Shown here piece by piece: positions 8,899 to 17,889 of a DNA stretch of 64,000 nucleotides. The stretch lies in assembly GCA_965237725.1 (NCBI GenBank), contig OZ250151.1:124001-188000 (forward strand), read 5' to 3'. Both the position numbers and the translations under genes were made by a program. The notes under the pieces were generated by a model, which did no database searches, was not told where the DNA came from, and worked only from the letters and a program-made list of their open reading frames with translations. How positions within the stretch are numbered: position 1 is the stretch's first letter; each line of letters opens with the position of its first letter. This DNA is from G965237725 sp965237725 (GTDB taxonomy: Bacteria > Pseudomonadota > Gammaproteobacteria > Arenicellales > Poriferihabitantaceae).

Positions 8899-11286
8899 TT
8901 ACTTCCTGCTGCCTCTGGATTTAGATTTTGTTTTACCGCCTTTCCTTTCGTGTTTATTTGTTTTTTTCCCCTTACCTTTGCCGCGGGATGGTTTGGTTTT
9001 TGATTGCTTTTTCTCCGATTTGGACGATTGCTTCGGTTTAGATTGACCTTTATTGTCTTTTTGCTTTTCCCATCTTTTTTCACCCTTGGCCACTTCACCA
9101 TCAACCAGATCAAAATCGATTTTTGCTTCTTCAAGATCTACTCGACCAACTCGAACTCTTATTGTGTCGCCGAGTCGAAATCGTTTGCCGGTACGCTCTC
9201 CCTTAAGCTGATAGCGCATCGGATCGAAATGATAATAATCGTTTCCGAGCCCAGTGACGTGAATCAAACCATCAACAAAAATATCATTTAATTGCACAAA
9301 TACGCCAAATTCCTTGACTCCGGATATCACCCCATCAAATTCTTCTCCGACCCGTTGCAGCATAAATTCTGCTTTCAACCAGCCGATGACATCATAGGTC
9401 GCGTCATCGGCGCGACGACCGGTGAAAGAACAATGTTCACCAATTAGTTGCATCCCGGGGCCGCTATCTATTTTATGTTTCTTTTTGCTAATTACCTGGT
9501 TGATTTGCCGATGCACCACCAGATCGCAGTAGCGCCGTATGGGTGAGGTAAAATGACTGTAGATTGGATAAGCCAGGGCAAAATGCCCCAATTGCTCGGA
9601 GCTATAAACCGCCTGACTCAAACTGCGTAGCAACACCGATTGCACTATCCCCGCAATATCATTTTGTTCAGCCACACTGGCCACCAGTGTGGAATAATGT
9701 TTGGCTTCGGGTTTATCCCCACCTTCCAGTTTTAATCCCAGGCCGCTTAAAAATTTACGTAGCTCGGTTAACGATTCAGGATCCGGACCTTCATGGTTGC
9801 GATAGATGGCATTGCCACCAAAATGTGTTTGTAAAAATTCCGCAGCACATACATTGGCCGCCAGCATGCATTCCTCAATCAAACGGTGGGCTTCATTTCG
9901 CTGTCGTGCAGAAATATTGCTGATTCGCTTTTGATTATCGAATTCGATAAATGCTTCCGGAAATTCGAAATCAATGGCACCACGGATTCCCCTTTGCTTC
10001 CTAAGAATCAGGCTCAATGCATACAAATCGTCCAAATGAGCGGTTACACCACTCCAGGCCTTGCGCTGATCAGCATCTTTATTCACAACAATATCATGAA
10101 CCAGTTCATAGGTTAGACGTGCTTTGGAGTGCATCAGACCGGCATAAAACTCAAACCCTGCAACTTCACCATTATCGGTAACTTGCATATCACAAACCAT
10201 GCAATAACGATCTTCTTCTGGCTTTAACGAGCATATGCCATTGGACAAAACTTCCGGCAGCATGGGAATCACCCGATTTGGAAAATAAACCGAATTCCCC
10301 CGCTTATAAGCCTCATTATCCAGGGCACTACCCGGCACGACATAGTGACTGACATCGGCGATGGCAACAATTAATCGCCAGCCCTTACCCACTCTTTCAC
10401 AATAAACAGCGTCGTCAAAATCACGTGCATCGCTACCATCAATGGTTACAAGGGGTATATCCCGTAAATCCCGCCGCTTGGCGTCGGGCTCTGCCTTTTG
10501 CAAAACCCTGGCCATGGAATTAATTTGCTTATCAACCTCTTTTGGCCAGCTATGAGGGATTTCATGTTTTCGCAGTGCAATTTCCGTTTCCATTCCTGGC
10601 GCCAGTTCCCGGCCTACGACTTCAAAAATTTCGCCAACAGCATGTTTATGCTCCACAGGATGTTTCATAATCCGGCAAACAACAATATCGCCTTCCCTTG
10701 CTTCCCCCATACTTTCTAGAGGTATACTGATATCCCTGGCAAATCGCTTATCGTCGGGTTCGACGAATCCAAGCCCGCCCTGGCGGTGAAAATGACCAAT
10801 AATCTCTCGCTGTTCCTGGATTAACACCTCAACAATAACCCCCTCTTTCCGACCGCGGTTATCAATCCCTTTGGTTTTGGCCAGTACCCTGTCACCGTGC
10901 AAAACTTTTCTCATCTGGTTATGGTGAAGATACAGGTCATCACCACCCTGATCGGGGATCACAAATCCAAACCCTTTTGAATGACCCAAAATACGGCCAA
11001 CTACGATATCCATCTTTTGAGGCAACCCAAATCTTCCCTTGCGGTCATTGAGTACATAACCGGATCTTTGCAATCGTTCCATTCGCCCGGAGAGCGCGGT
11101 TTCACCCTGATCACCGGTTATTTCAAAATTTTTGCAAATACTGCTAAATGAAACCGGGCGATTAATTTCTGACAGATACTCAAGTATCTGTAATCTCGAT
11201 GGAACCAGTATTCCGCTGGCGTCTGCGACTCGATACCCCAATTTTCCTTCGCTGGAATCCGTTCGAAGTTTTGATTTTTCTTTCAT
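8899..11286 (-). CDS. rnr: Ribonuclease R
   Basis: RNase R is a 3'-to-5' exoribonuclease that degrades structured RNA and takes part in rRNA and tmRNA quality control. The 795 residues show an N-terminal winged helix, two cold-shock OB domains (KGFGFVIPDQGGDDLYLHH at about 104-122), the RNB catalytic core with DGSDARDFDDAVY at 283-295 (metal-binding aspartates), an S1 domain at about 655-735 (GVFVQLNDIFVDGLIH) and a very Lys/Arg-rich tail from about 740 to the end. The basic tail is typical of RNase R and helps it unwind RNA. It is first in a two-gene operon with rlmB and divergent from pntA. Confidence 0.97.
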   Translation of the reverse strand: MKEKSKLRTDSSEGKLGYRVADASGILVPSRLQILEYLSEINRPVSFSSICKNFEITGDQGETALSGRMERLQRSGYVLNDRKGRFGLPQKMDIVVGRILGHSKGFGFVIPDQGGDDLYLHHNQMRKVLHGDRVLAKTKGIDNRGRKEGVIVEVLIQEQREIIGHFHRQGGLGFVEPDDKRFARDISIPLESMGEAREGDIVVCRIMKHPVEHKHAVGEIFEVVGRELAPGMETEIALRKHEIPHSWPKEVDKQINSMARVLQKAEPDAKRRDLRDIPLVTIDGSDARDFDDAVYCERVGKGWRLIVAIADVSHYVVPGSALDNEAYKRGNSVYFPNRVIPMLPEVLSNGICSLKPEEDRYCMVCDMQVTDNGEVAGFEFYAGLMHSKARLTYELVHDIVVNKDADQRKAWSGVTAHLDDLYALSLILRKQRGIRGAIDFEFPEAFIEFDNQKRISNISARQRNEAHRLIEECMLAANVCAAEFLQTHFGGNAIYRNHEGPDPESLTELRKFLSGLGLKLEGGDKPEAKHYSTLVASVAEQNDIAGIVQSVLLRSLSQAVYSSEQLGHFALAYPIYSHFTSPIRRYCDLVVHRQINQVISKKKHKIDSGPGMQLIGEHCSFTGRRADDATYDVIGWLKAEFMLQRVGEEFDGVISGVKEFGVFVQLNDIFVDGLIHVTGLGNDYYHFDPMRYQLKGERTGKRFRLGDTIRVRVGRVDLEEAKIDFDLVDGEVAKGEKRWEKQKDNKGQSKPKQSSKSEKKQSKTKPSRGKGKGKKTNKHERKGGKTKSKSRGSRK

Positions 11287-11492
11287 GATGGTTTTTTATA
11301 TTCCCTGAAGCCGTTTATATCAACTGTTTTGATCTGGTTGATAATAATTTTATATTCGTGCCCAAGGGGAAATTGCTGGCGGAATGAGGAACTAATCGAT
11401 ATATTTCAAACCTAAATTCAAATTCTGCTAATCGTCCAAGTGAAATTTGAATGTGAATGATTAACACTTTTCCATATTCAGTATAAACTGGC

Positions 11493-13049
11493 ATGAAAAT
11501 AGGAATACCCAAAGAAATCCACATCGATGAGAGTCGGGTTGCATGCACACCCGATGAAACCAGAAAAATACTCAAATTAGGGTATGAGGTGATAGTCGAA
11601 AAAAATGCAGGAAGCGCCGCTGGCTTTCTAGACGCAGAATATATCACAGCAGGAGCAGTTATCGCAGACAATACGCCGAATCTATGGCACTCAGCGGATA
11701 TTATTTGCAAAGTACGCGCGCCAGAAGAAAATACTGCACATAAATCCCACGAAGCCGCCTGGCTCACTGAAAATAAAACATTGATCAGTTTTATCTGGCC
11801 TGGCCAAAATGATGAATTAATGACATTAATGGCACAATCTGGTACAACGGTTATGGCCATGGATTCGGTGCCGCGGATATCACGTTCACAAAAAATGGAT
11901 GCATTGTCATCCATGTCAAACATTTCCGGCTATAGATCGGTTATCGAAGCTGGCCAACATTTTGGCCGTTTTTTCACCGGGCAAATCACCGCGGCAGGAA
12001 AGATTCCACCCGCAATTGTCATGGTGATTGGCGCCGGCGTAGCGGGCCTGGCTGCCATTGGTACTGCAGTAAATTTGGGTGCTATTGTGCGAGCCTTTGA
12101 CACCCGACTGGAAGTCAAGGAGCAAATTGAAAGTATGAGCGCCGAATTCCTCGAACTCGATTTCGAAGAAGATGGTAGTGGCGAAGGCGGTTATGCCAAA
12201 GTCATGAGTGAAGAATTCATCGCCGCAGAAATGGCATTATTTGCTAACCAGGCAAAACAGGTAGATATCATCATTTCCACTGCATTGATCCCGGGAAAAC
12301 CCGCACCAAAGTTGATTACCAGAGAAATGGTTGATTCCATGAAACCGGGAAGCGTAATCGTTGATCTTGCCGCTGAGCAAGGCGGAAATTGTGAATACAC
12401 CCAACCTGGAGAAGTAATCAAACACAACGGTGTCAGCATAATTGGTTATACCGATTTACCCAGCCGAATGGCGGCCCAGTCCAGTCATTTATTTTCGGCA
12501 AATATCAGACACCTTCTGACCGATCTGACCCCAGAAAAAAATGGTGTCGCTCATTTTAATATGGACGACGAAGTAATCCGAGGTACCACGGTGATACACA
12601 ATGGCGAAATCACCTGGCCTCCGCCTGCACCGACGCTGAGCGCAGCGCCTAAGCCAGAAAGTGAAGCCGCCGCCATACCAGTTTCGCCCGAGGTGTCTAA
12701 AAGGAAACGGGCATGGATCACCCTTGGAGGCGTTGTAGCAGGCGCCCTGGCAATCATGGGTGTAGGTTCCGTTGCACCTCAGGCGTTTATGAACCATTTT
12801 ATCGTATTTGTTCTAGCCTGTTTTGTGGGTTGGCAAATTATCTGGAACGTGACACCAGCATTACATACCCCTTTGATGAGTGTGACCAACGCAATTAGTG
12901 GCATTATCGTTATCGGCGCATTGTTACAAATTGGGTCATCTTCATCGCTGGGCTCGGTGCTTGCTATTGCTGCTGTAGTCATCGCTTCAATCAATATTTC
13001 TGGGGGATTTTTAGTCACCCAGCGAATGTTAAACATGTTTAAAAGATAA
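11493..13049 (+). CDS. pntA: NAD(P) transhydrogenase subunit alpha
   Basis: This is the alpha subunit of the proton-translocating transhydrogenase in the inner membrane, which couples the proton gradient to reduction of NADP+ by NADH. It has 518 residues. The alanine-dehydrogenase-like NAD(H)-binding domain I starts with MKIGIPKEIHIDESRVACTP and has its Rossmann loop GAGVAGLAAIGTAVNLGA near residue 181. A Pro/Ala-rich linker follows around residue 370-400, then four transmembrane helices from about 405 to 518. The length matches the undivided E. coli-type PntA. It is followed after 12 bases by pntB, so the two form an operon. Confidence 0.96.
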   Translation: MKIGIPKEIHIDESRVACTPDETRKILKLGYEVIVEKNAGSAAGFLDAEYITAGAVIADNTPNLWHSADIICKVRAPEENTAHKSHEAAWLTENKTLISFIWPGQNDELMTLMAQSGTTVMAMDSVPRISRSQKMDALSSMSNISGYRSVIEAGQHFGRFFTGQITAAGKIPPAIVMVIGAGVAGLAAIGTAVNLGAIVRAFDTRLEVKEQIESMSAEFLELDFEEDGSGEGGYAKVMSEEFIAAEMALFANQAKQVDIIISTALIPGKPAPKLITREMVDSMKPGSVIVDLAAEQGGNCEYTQPGEVIKHNGVSIIGYTDLPSRMAAQSSHLFSANIRHLLTDLTPEKNGVAHFNMDDEVIRGTTVIHNGEITWPPPAPTLSAAPKPESEAAAIPVSPEVSKRKRAWITLGGVVAGALAIMGVGSVAPQAFMNHFIVFVLACFVGWQIIWNVTPALHTPLMSVTNAISGIIVIGALLQIGSSSSLGSVLAIAAVVIASINISGGFLVTQRMLNMFKR

Positions 13050-13061
13050 TCAGGATCAATC

Positions 13062-14450
13062 ATGTCTAGTGGTGTTACCGTTGGCGCATATATCGTCGCC
13101 AGTATTTTTTTCATAATGAGCCTGGGTGGGCTGAGCAGTCAGGCGAGCTCCCAGCGTGGCAATCTGTATGGCATTGTTGGCATGTGTCTGGCAATTCTGG
13201 CGACGTTATGGAGTAATAATGTGACCGGCTATTCTCAAATTGCGATTGCCATGGCCGTTGGTGCGGTAATCGGTGCAATTTTGGCAGCCCGAGTGCAAAT
13301 GACTTCTATGCCTGAACTGGTTGCCATCCTCCACAGCTTTGTTGGTCTGGCCGCGGTATTCGTTGGATTCTCATCCTATCTCGATACTAATATGCATTTT
13401 GCCGGTATCGCTAAAACCATTCATGACATCGAAATTTATCTCGGCGTGTTAATCGGTGCGGTAACGTTCACGGGCTCAGTCATTGCATTCGGAAAATTGA
13501 AAGGCATCATTGGCAGCAAACCACTGACCCTTCCCGCCCGGCATTTTCTGAACTTGCTGATTCTGCTCGCCTGTATTTATTTTGGTCATGATTTTGTTCG
13601 CTCTGGCAGCATTGAAGCCGGATTAACACCTTTGTTGATCATGACTATCCTTGCATTTATTTTTGGCATACACATGGTCATGGCCATCGGCGGTGCTGAT
13701 ATGCCCGTTGTAATATCCATGCTCAACAGTTATTCGGGCTGGGCGGCAGCCGCAACCGGTTTTATGTTATCAAACGACCTGCTTATCATCACAGGTGCAT
13801 TAGTGGGCTCCAGCGGCGCGATATTGAGCTATATCATGTGCAGGGCGATGAACCGGGGATTTGTCAGTGTCATTCTCGGCGGATTTGGTGCTACCAGCTC
13901 CCACACTGGCAATGATGAAGTCGTAGGTGATGTGCTCGGTATTACTGCAATGGAAACTGCGGAGTTACTGGAAAACATAAAATCTCTGGTGATTGTGCCT
14001 GGTTATGGCATGGCCGTGGCCCACGCACAACACCTGGTATCGGAGTTAACAATAAAATTGCAGGAACGAAAAGTTAAAGTCAGTTTCGCAATTCACCCGG
14101 TTGCGGGCCGGATGCCCGGACATATGAACGTACTTCTTGCAGAAGCAAAGGTACCTTATGATATCGTTTTTGAAATGGATGAAATCAATGAACAGATGGA
14201 TAATACGGACGTTGTATTGGTGATCGGTGCCAACGACATCGTCAATCCCTCAGCCATCGACTCACCAGACAGCCCCATAGCCGGAATGCCAGTAATCGAA
14301 GTGTGGAACGCCAAGGATGTTGTCGTTTTAAAACGCAGTATGGCTAGCGGCTATGCTGGCGTAGATAATCCGCTTTTTTATAAAGACAACACCCGCATGT
14401 TATTTGGTGACGCAAAAGAAAGTATTGAAAGCGTAATCGGTTCTTTGTGA
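13062..14450 (+). CDS. pntB: NAD(P) transhydrogenase subunit beta
   Basis: This subunit supplies most of the proton channel (domain II) and the NADP(H)-binding domain III of the transhydrogenase. The 462 residues, the same as in E. coli, contain about nine membrane helices up to about residue 265. Domain III follows, with VIVPGYGMAVAHAQH near 310 (nucleotide-binding loop), AIHPVAGRMPGHMNVLLAEA, and VLVIGANDIVNPSA near the C terminus. It is co-transcribed with pntA. The pair provides NADPH and fits a heterotroph with aerobic respiration. Confidence 0.96.
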   Translation: MSSGVTVGAYIVASIFFIMSLGGLSSQASSQRGNLYGIVGMCLAILATLWSNNVTGYSQIAIAMAVGAVIGAILAARVQMTSMPELVAILHSFVGLAAVFVGFSSYLDTNMHFAGIAKTIHDIEIYLGVLIGAVTFTGSVIAFGKLKGIIGSKPLTLPARHFLNLLILLACIYFGHDFVRSGSIEAGLTPLLIMTILAFIFGIHMVMAIGGADMPVVISMLNSYSGWAAAATGFMLSNDLLIITGALVGSSGAILSYIMCRAMNRGFVSVILGGFGATSSHTGNDEVVGDVLGITAMETAELLENIKSLVIVPGYGMAVAHAQHLVSELTIKLQERKVKVSFAIHPVAGRMPGHMNVLLAEAKVPYDIVFEMDEINEQMDNTDVVLVIGANDIVNPSAIDSPDSPIAGMPVIEVWNAKDVVVLKRSMASGYAGVDNPLFYKDNTRMLFGDAKESIESVIGSL

Positions 14451-14525
14451 TTTATTGCTGACCAGGTAACAATTTTATTAATAATAAAACTCAGTTTCCG
14501 CTGCTATGCCGTGGATAATTTCCGT

Positions 14526-14531
14526 TATAAT
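14526..14531 (+). promoter_or_regulatory. Candidate -10 box of hisG
   Basis: A perfect TATAAT lies 32 bases before the hisG ATG at 14563. I see no good -35 hexamer at the usual spacing, so the promoter is only a suggestion. Confidence 0.35.
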
Positions 14532-14562
14532 CCGCCCCCTTATTTTTTACATCTAGTTGAGC

Positions 14563-15441
14563 ATGTCCAATTTACTAAAATTAGGAATTCCCAAGGGAAG
14601 TCTTGAAGCCGCCACAAAAGATCTTTTTGCCCAGGCCGGGTGGAGCATCAATACCCGGTCGCGAAATTATTTTCCTTCCATCGATGACCCTGAAATTAAT
14701 TGCTCATTGGTACGTTCCCAGGAAATGGGTTCCTACATAACTAACGGGGTACTGGATGCGGGGCTAACTGGCCAGGACTGGCTTGCAGAAACCGATGCAG
14801 ATGTAGAAGTCATTACAGATTTAGTTTATTCAAAAGCATCTGATCAACCTTGCAGATGGGTGCTAGTTGTTCAGAACAATTCAGAAATCAAAACAGTGGA
14901 AGACCTTGAAGGTAAACGAATCTCAACTGAACTGGTCAATTTTACGGAACGATTTCTTAAACAAAGAAACATTAATGCCAGCGTTGAGTTTTCCTGGGGT
15001 GCCACCGAGGCAAAAGTAGTTGAAGGACTTGCAGACGCTGCGGTAGAAATAACAGAAACCGGCAGTACCATAAAAGCCCATGGACTGCGAATCGTTTGTG
15101 ATCTACTAAAAACACATACTGTTTTTGTTGCCAATAAAACAGCATTGAAGGATCCGTGGAAAAAGAAAAAAATAGAACAAATTGCATTGCTCCTGGATAG
15201 CGCCTTGATGGGTCGTGAAAAAGTATTGTTGAAAATGAATGTGCCGGGCTCGAAAATTGATGAGTTGGTAAGTCAGCTCCCTAGTTTACATGCACCAACA
15301 ATTAATCAGCTCTATGGCGACGACTGGCTGGCCGTGGAAACAGTGGTGAGTAAAAATGACGTTAGAAAAATTATTCCTTCATTAAAGGCAGCCGGTGCAG
15401 AAGGAATCCTGGAATTCGACTTAAGAAAAATGGTGGTCTAA
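14563..15441 (+). CDS. hisG: ATP phosphoribosyltransferase, long form
   Basis: HisG catalyses the first committed step of histidine synthesis, joining ATP and PRPP. The protein has 292 residues, the long form with a C-terminal ACT-like regulatory domain (about 220-292) that binds histidine, so no HisZ partner is needed. Visible signatures are KLGIPKGSLEAATKDLF at the N terminus, DAGLTGQDWLAE, and the PRPP-loop region AAVEITETGSTIKAHGLRIV. A TTG at 14557 would add two residues; I prefer the ATG at 14563. No other his gene is nearby, so hisG is separated from the rest of the pathway here. It ends before a bidirectional terminator at 15551. Confidence 0.94.
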   Translation: MSNLLKLGIPKGSLEAATKDLFAQAGWSINTRSRNYFPSIDDPEINCSLVRSQEMGSYITNGVLDAGLTGQDWLAETDADVEVITDLVYSKASDQPCRWVLVVQNNSEIKTVEDLEGKRISTELVNFTERFLKQRNINASVEFSWGATEAKVVEGLADAAVEITETGSTIKAHGLRIVCDLLKTHTVFVANKTALKDPWKKKKIEQIALLLDSALMGREKVLLKMNVPGSKIDELVSQLPSLHAPTINQLYGDDWLAVETVVSKNDVRKIIPSLKAAGAEGILEFDLRKMVV

Positions 15442-15550
15442 CCATCCATGTTCTTGAATACGCCAACATATCCAGTTATGCATGAACACTAGAACAGAAA
15501 ACTAGTGCAGAAAAATTATTGCCTGGGAATTTAAAATCTGGACGCAAAAA

Positions 15551-15579
15551 CGCGGAAGCTTAGACCACTCACTTCCGCG
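15551..15579. terminator. Bidirectional intrinsic terminator between hisG and the LysM gene
   Basis: An 8-base-pair GC-rich stem (CGCGGAAG / CTTCCGCG) with a 13-base loop is followed on the plus strand by CCCTTTTATT and on the minus strand by a TTTTT run. It sits between two convergent genes and can end transcription from both sides. Confidence 0.8.
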
Positions 15580-15647
15580 CCCTTTTATTAATTTGAGTAA
15601 TTTACATAGACCAGGCTCGATAACAGGCCAGGTAAAACTCAGGTTAG

Positions 15648-16082
15648 TTAACCTGCGCCTATATATGCTGTATCAGATGCTTCGATTGGACCAACCGCCC
15701 AAGCGCCACGAGATTTGGCGTGACTAATCGCTGCATCAATCTCACCCTGAGATGAATCTCTGGGAATCGAAAGAATTTGACCAGGAAAGATTAGATCAGC
15801 ATCTTCAATAATATCGAGATTGGCTTTGTAGAGTAATGGCCACTTTTCTGGGACATTATATACTTCTTCCTTACAGGCAATTCCCCAAAGGTTATTACCT
15901 TCAACAACAGTCCACCAGGCTAATGCTGCGGGTTCGACAACCGCTGCTGCTGCTGGTTCTGCTGCCGCTGCTTCTTCAGTAGGTGCGCTTTTGGCACTGA
16001 TACAACCAGTTACCAATGTCGCCGCTGCCAATACACCGATCAGCTTAAAACCTGCATTTATTCTATCAGATACTTTTTGCAT
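15648..16082 (-). CDS. LysM-domain lipoprotein
   Basis: The 144-residue protein has a type II signal peptide with lipobox LVTGC (Cys27). A low-complexity Ala/Glu/Pro linker covers about 30-53, and a single LysM domain runs from about 55 to 108 (WWTVVEGNNLWGIACKEEVY to LIFPGQILSIPRD). LysM binds the glycan chains of peptidoglycan, so the mature protein is probably an envelope lipoprotein attached near the cell wall. The last 35 residues contain a helical stretch of unknown role. A Shine-Dalgarno-like GGAGAA precedes the ATG. Domain and localisation are well supported; the function is not known. Confidence 0.85.
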   Translation of the reverse strand: MQKVSDRINAGFKLIGVLAAATLVTGCISAKSAPTEEAAAAEPAAAAVVEPAALAWWTVVEGNNLWGIACKEEVYNVPEKWPLLYKANLDIIEDADLIFPGQILSIPRDSSQGEIDAAISHAKSRGAWAVGPIEASDTAYIGAG

Positions 16083-16355
16083 ACCAGATCTTCTCCGAAT
16101 TTCTTAATAGTGTGAATGGTCTAAAAAACATGAATAGCAAATAAAGCCTGCCCCACATGCTTCCTCGTGGGTTAAGTTTAACGTCCCATAGCCTAGATAT
16201 GCAAGGACTATATCCACATTATTTGTAATAAAAACTTGAGATTAGACACTATTTGTGAATTGTCTTTTAACAGGTAGTCCAAATTGAGTTTCACTTCATG
16301 CCTATGGAAAAACGCCGCAGAATTGAAAAATCATAAACTAATGATTCAACAAATT

Positions 16356-17819
16356 CTACTCAATTCCACCCATACACAAATATTTCATTTCCAGATATTC
16401 TTCAATACCGTGGGAAGAGCCTTCACGACCGAGACCAGACTGCTTTATTCCACCAAAGGGTGCTACTTCAGTAGAAATTAACCCCGTATTAATTCCAACC
16501 ATGCCGTACTCAAGCTCTTCTGAAACACGCCATACCCGCGCAAGATCGTTACTATAGAAATAGGAAGCCAGACCAAATTCAGTATCATTGGCCATTTTTA
16601 TAACTTCGTCTTCTTCAGTAAATCGGAACAAAGGTGCCAGGGGCCCAAATGTTTCTTCTCGAGCCACATTCATATTCGAAGTAACATCCGTCAACAACGT
16701 AGGTTGAAAGAATGTCCCTCCCAAATCATGCCGCTTACCACCGACTACAACTTTCGCACCTTTTTTCACCGCATCCTCAATATGCTCTTCAACCTTCTCC
16801 ACCGCATTCATATCTATCAGCGGACCCTGGACAACACCGTCTTCAGTACCCACGCCGACTTTCATTTTTGCAACTTCTTTTTCCAGGCGTTTGGTGAATT
16901 CATCATAAACCTTGTCGTGGACATATATACGATTACTGCATACGCAAGTTTGTCCAGCATTTCGATACTTCGAAATCATCACGCCCTGAACCGCCGCATC
17001 CAGATCAGCATCATCGAATACAATGAATGGTGCATTACCCCCAAGTTCCAGCGCAATTTTCATAATTGAATCAGAACATTGTTTCATCAAAAGACGACCA
17101 ATTTCAGTTGAGCCGGTAAAGCTCAAATGACGAACGATTGGGTTAGATGTCATTTCGCCCCCTATTGCCCCTGAAGCACCAGTCACCACACTAATCACCC
17201 CTGGCGGCACTCCTGCACGTGCTGCAAGCTCGCACAATGCAAATGCAGATAAAGGGGTTTGGGTCGCGGGTTTGACAACCACAGCGCATCCCGCCGCCAT
17301 TGCAGGTCCAACTTTACGCGTAATCATTGCAGAAGGAAAATTCCACGGTGTGATCGCAACACAAACACCAATCGGTTGTTTGATCACAACAATTCGTTTG
17401 TCTGGCTGGTGTTGGGGAATTGTTTCACCACTTATTCGTCTGGCTTCATCAGCAAACCATTCAAGAAACGATGCAGAATAGCCAATTTCTCCTCGGGCCT
17501 CCGCCAATGGCTTACCCTGTTCCAGGGTCATCAACTGGGCCAGGTCTTCCTGGTTTTCCATCATCAAATCAAACCAGCGGCGTAAAATTACCGCGCGCTC
17601 TTTTGCCAGAAGCTTTCGCCACTTAACCTGGGCGACCTGGGCATGCTCTATGGCTTCCCGGGTTTCATCCGCGCCCATTTTTGGAATTCTTGCAATCACA
17701 GATCCATCCGCAGGGTTTGTCACATCAATTTCTTCACCACTGTTGGCGTCTCTCCATTCGCCATTGATATAACATTGCTGGCGAAACAGTTTTGGGTCAC
17801 TTAGTTTTATAGGTTCCAT
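16356..17819 (-). CDS. gabD: NADP-dependent succinate-semialdehyde dehydrogenase
   Basis: This aldehyde dehydrogenase superfamily member has 487 residues, close to E. coli GabD (482). It oxidises succinate semialdehyde to succinate, the last step of GABA breakdown. Signatures are the N-terminal YINGEWRDANSGEEIDVTNP, ITPWNFPSAMITRKVGPAMA (cofactor fold), the general-base glutamate in ALELGGNAPFIVFDDAD, and the catalytic cysteine in GQTCVCSNRIYVHD. The C terminus has the typical GGIKQSGLGREGSSHGIEEY. No gabT is adjacent, so it is a stand-alone gene. Other semialdehydes, such as glutarate semialdehyde, are possible substrates. Confidence 0.88.
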   Translation of the reverse strand: MEPIKLSDPKLFRQQCYINGEWRDANSGEEIDVTNPADGSVIARIPKMGADETREAIEHAQVAQVKWRKLLAKERAVILRRWFDLMMENQEDLAQLMTLEQGKPLAEARGEIGYSASFLEWFADEARRISGETIPQHQPDKRIVVIKQPIGVCVAITPWNFPSAMITRKVGPAMAAGCAVVVKPATQTPLSAFALCELAARAGVPPGVISVVTGASGAIGGEMTSNPIVRHLSFTGSTEIGRLLMKQCSDSIMKIALELGGNAPFIVFDDADLDAAVQGVMISKYRNAGQTCVCSNRIYVHDKVYDEFTKRLEKEVAKMKVGVGTEDGVVQGPLIDMNAVEKVEEHIEDAVKKGAKVVVGGKRHDLGGTFFQPTLLTDVTSNMNVAREETFGPLAPLFRFTEEDEVIKMANDTEFGLASYFYSNDLARVWRVSEELEYGMVGINTGLISTEVAPFGGIKQSGLGREGSSHGIEEYLEMKYLCMGGIE

Positions 17820-17889
17820 AATTTATTCTCCAAAAAAAAAATGAAATTTACTTCAGGTTTTAGCCAAGCCAAATAATCTGGCCTTCTAG

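Noticed and set aside
11315..11923. 202-residue open frame antisense to pntA
   Set aside because: Most of it overlaps pntA, and the composition does not resemble a real protein.
14473..14489. Terminator after pntB
   Set aside because: The TTTTATT/AATAAAA dyad is only A and T and would not form a stable stem.
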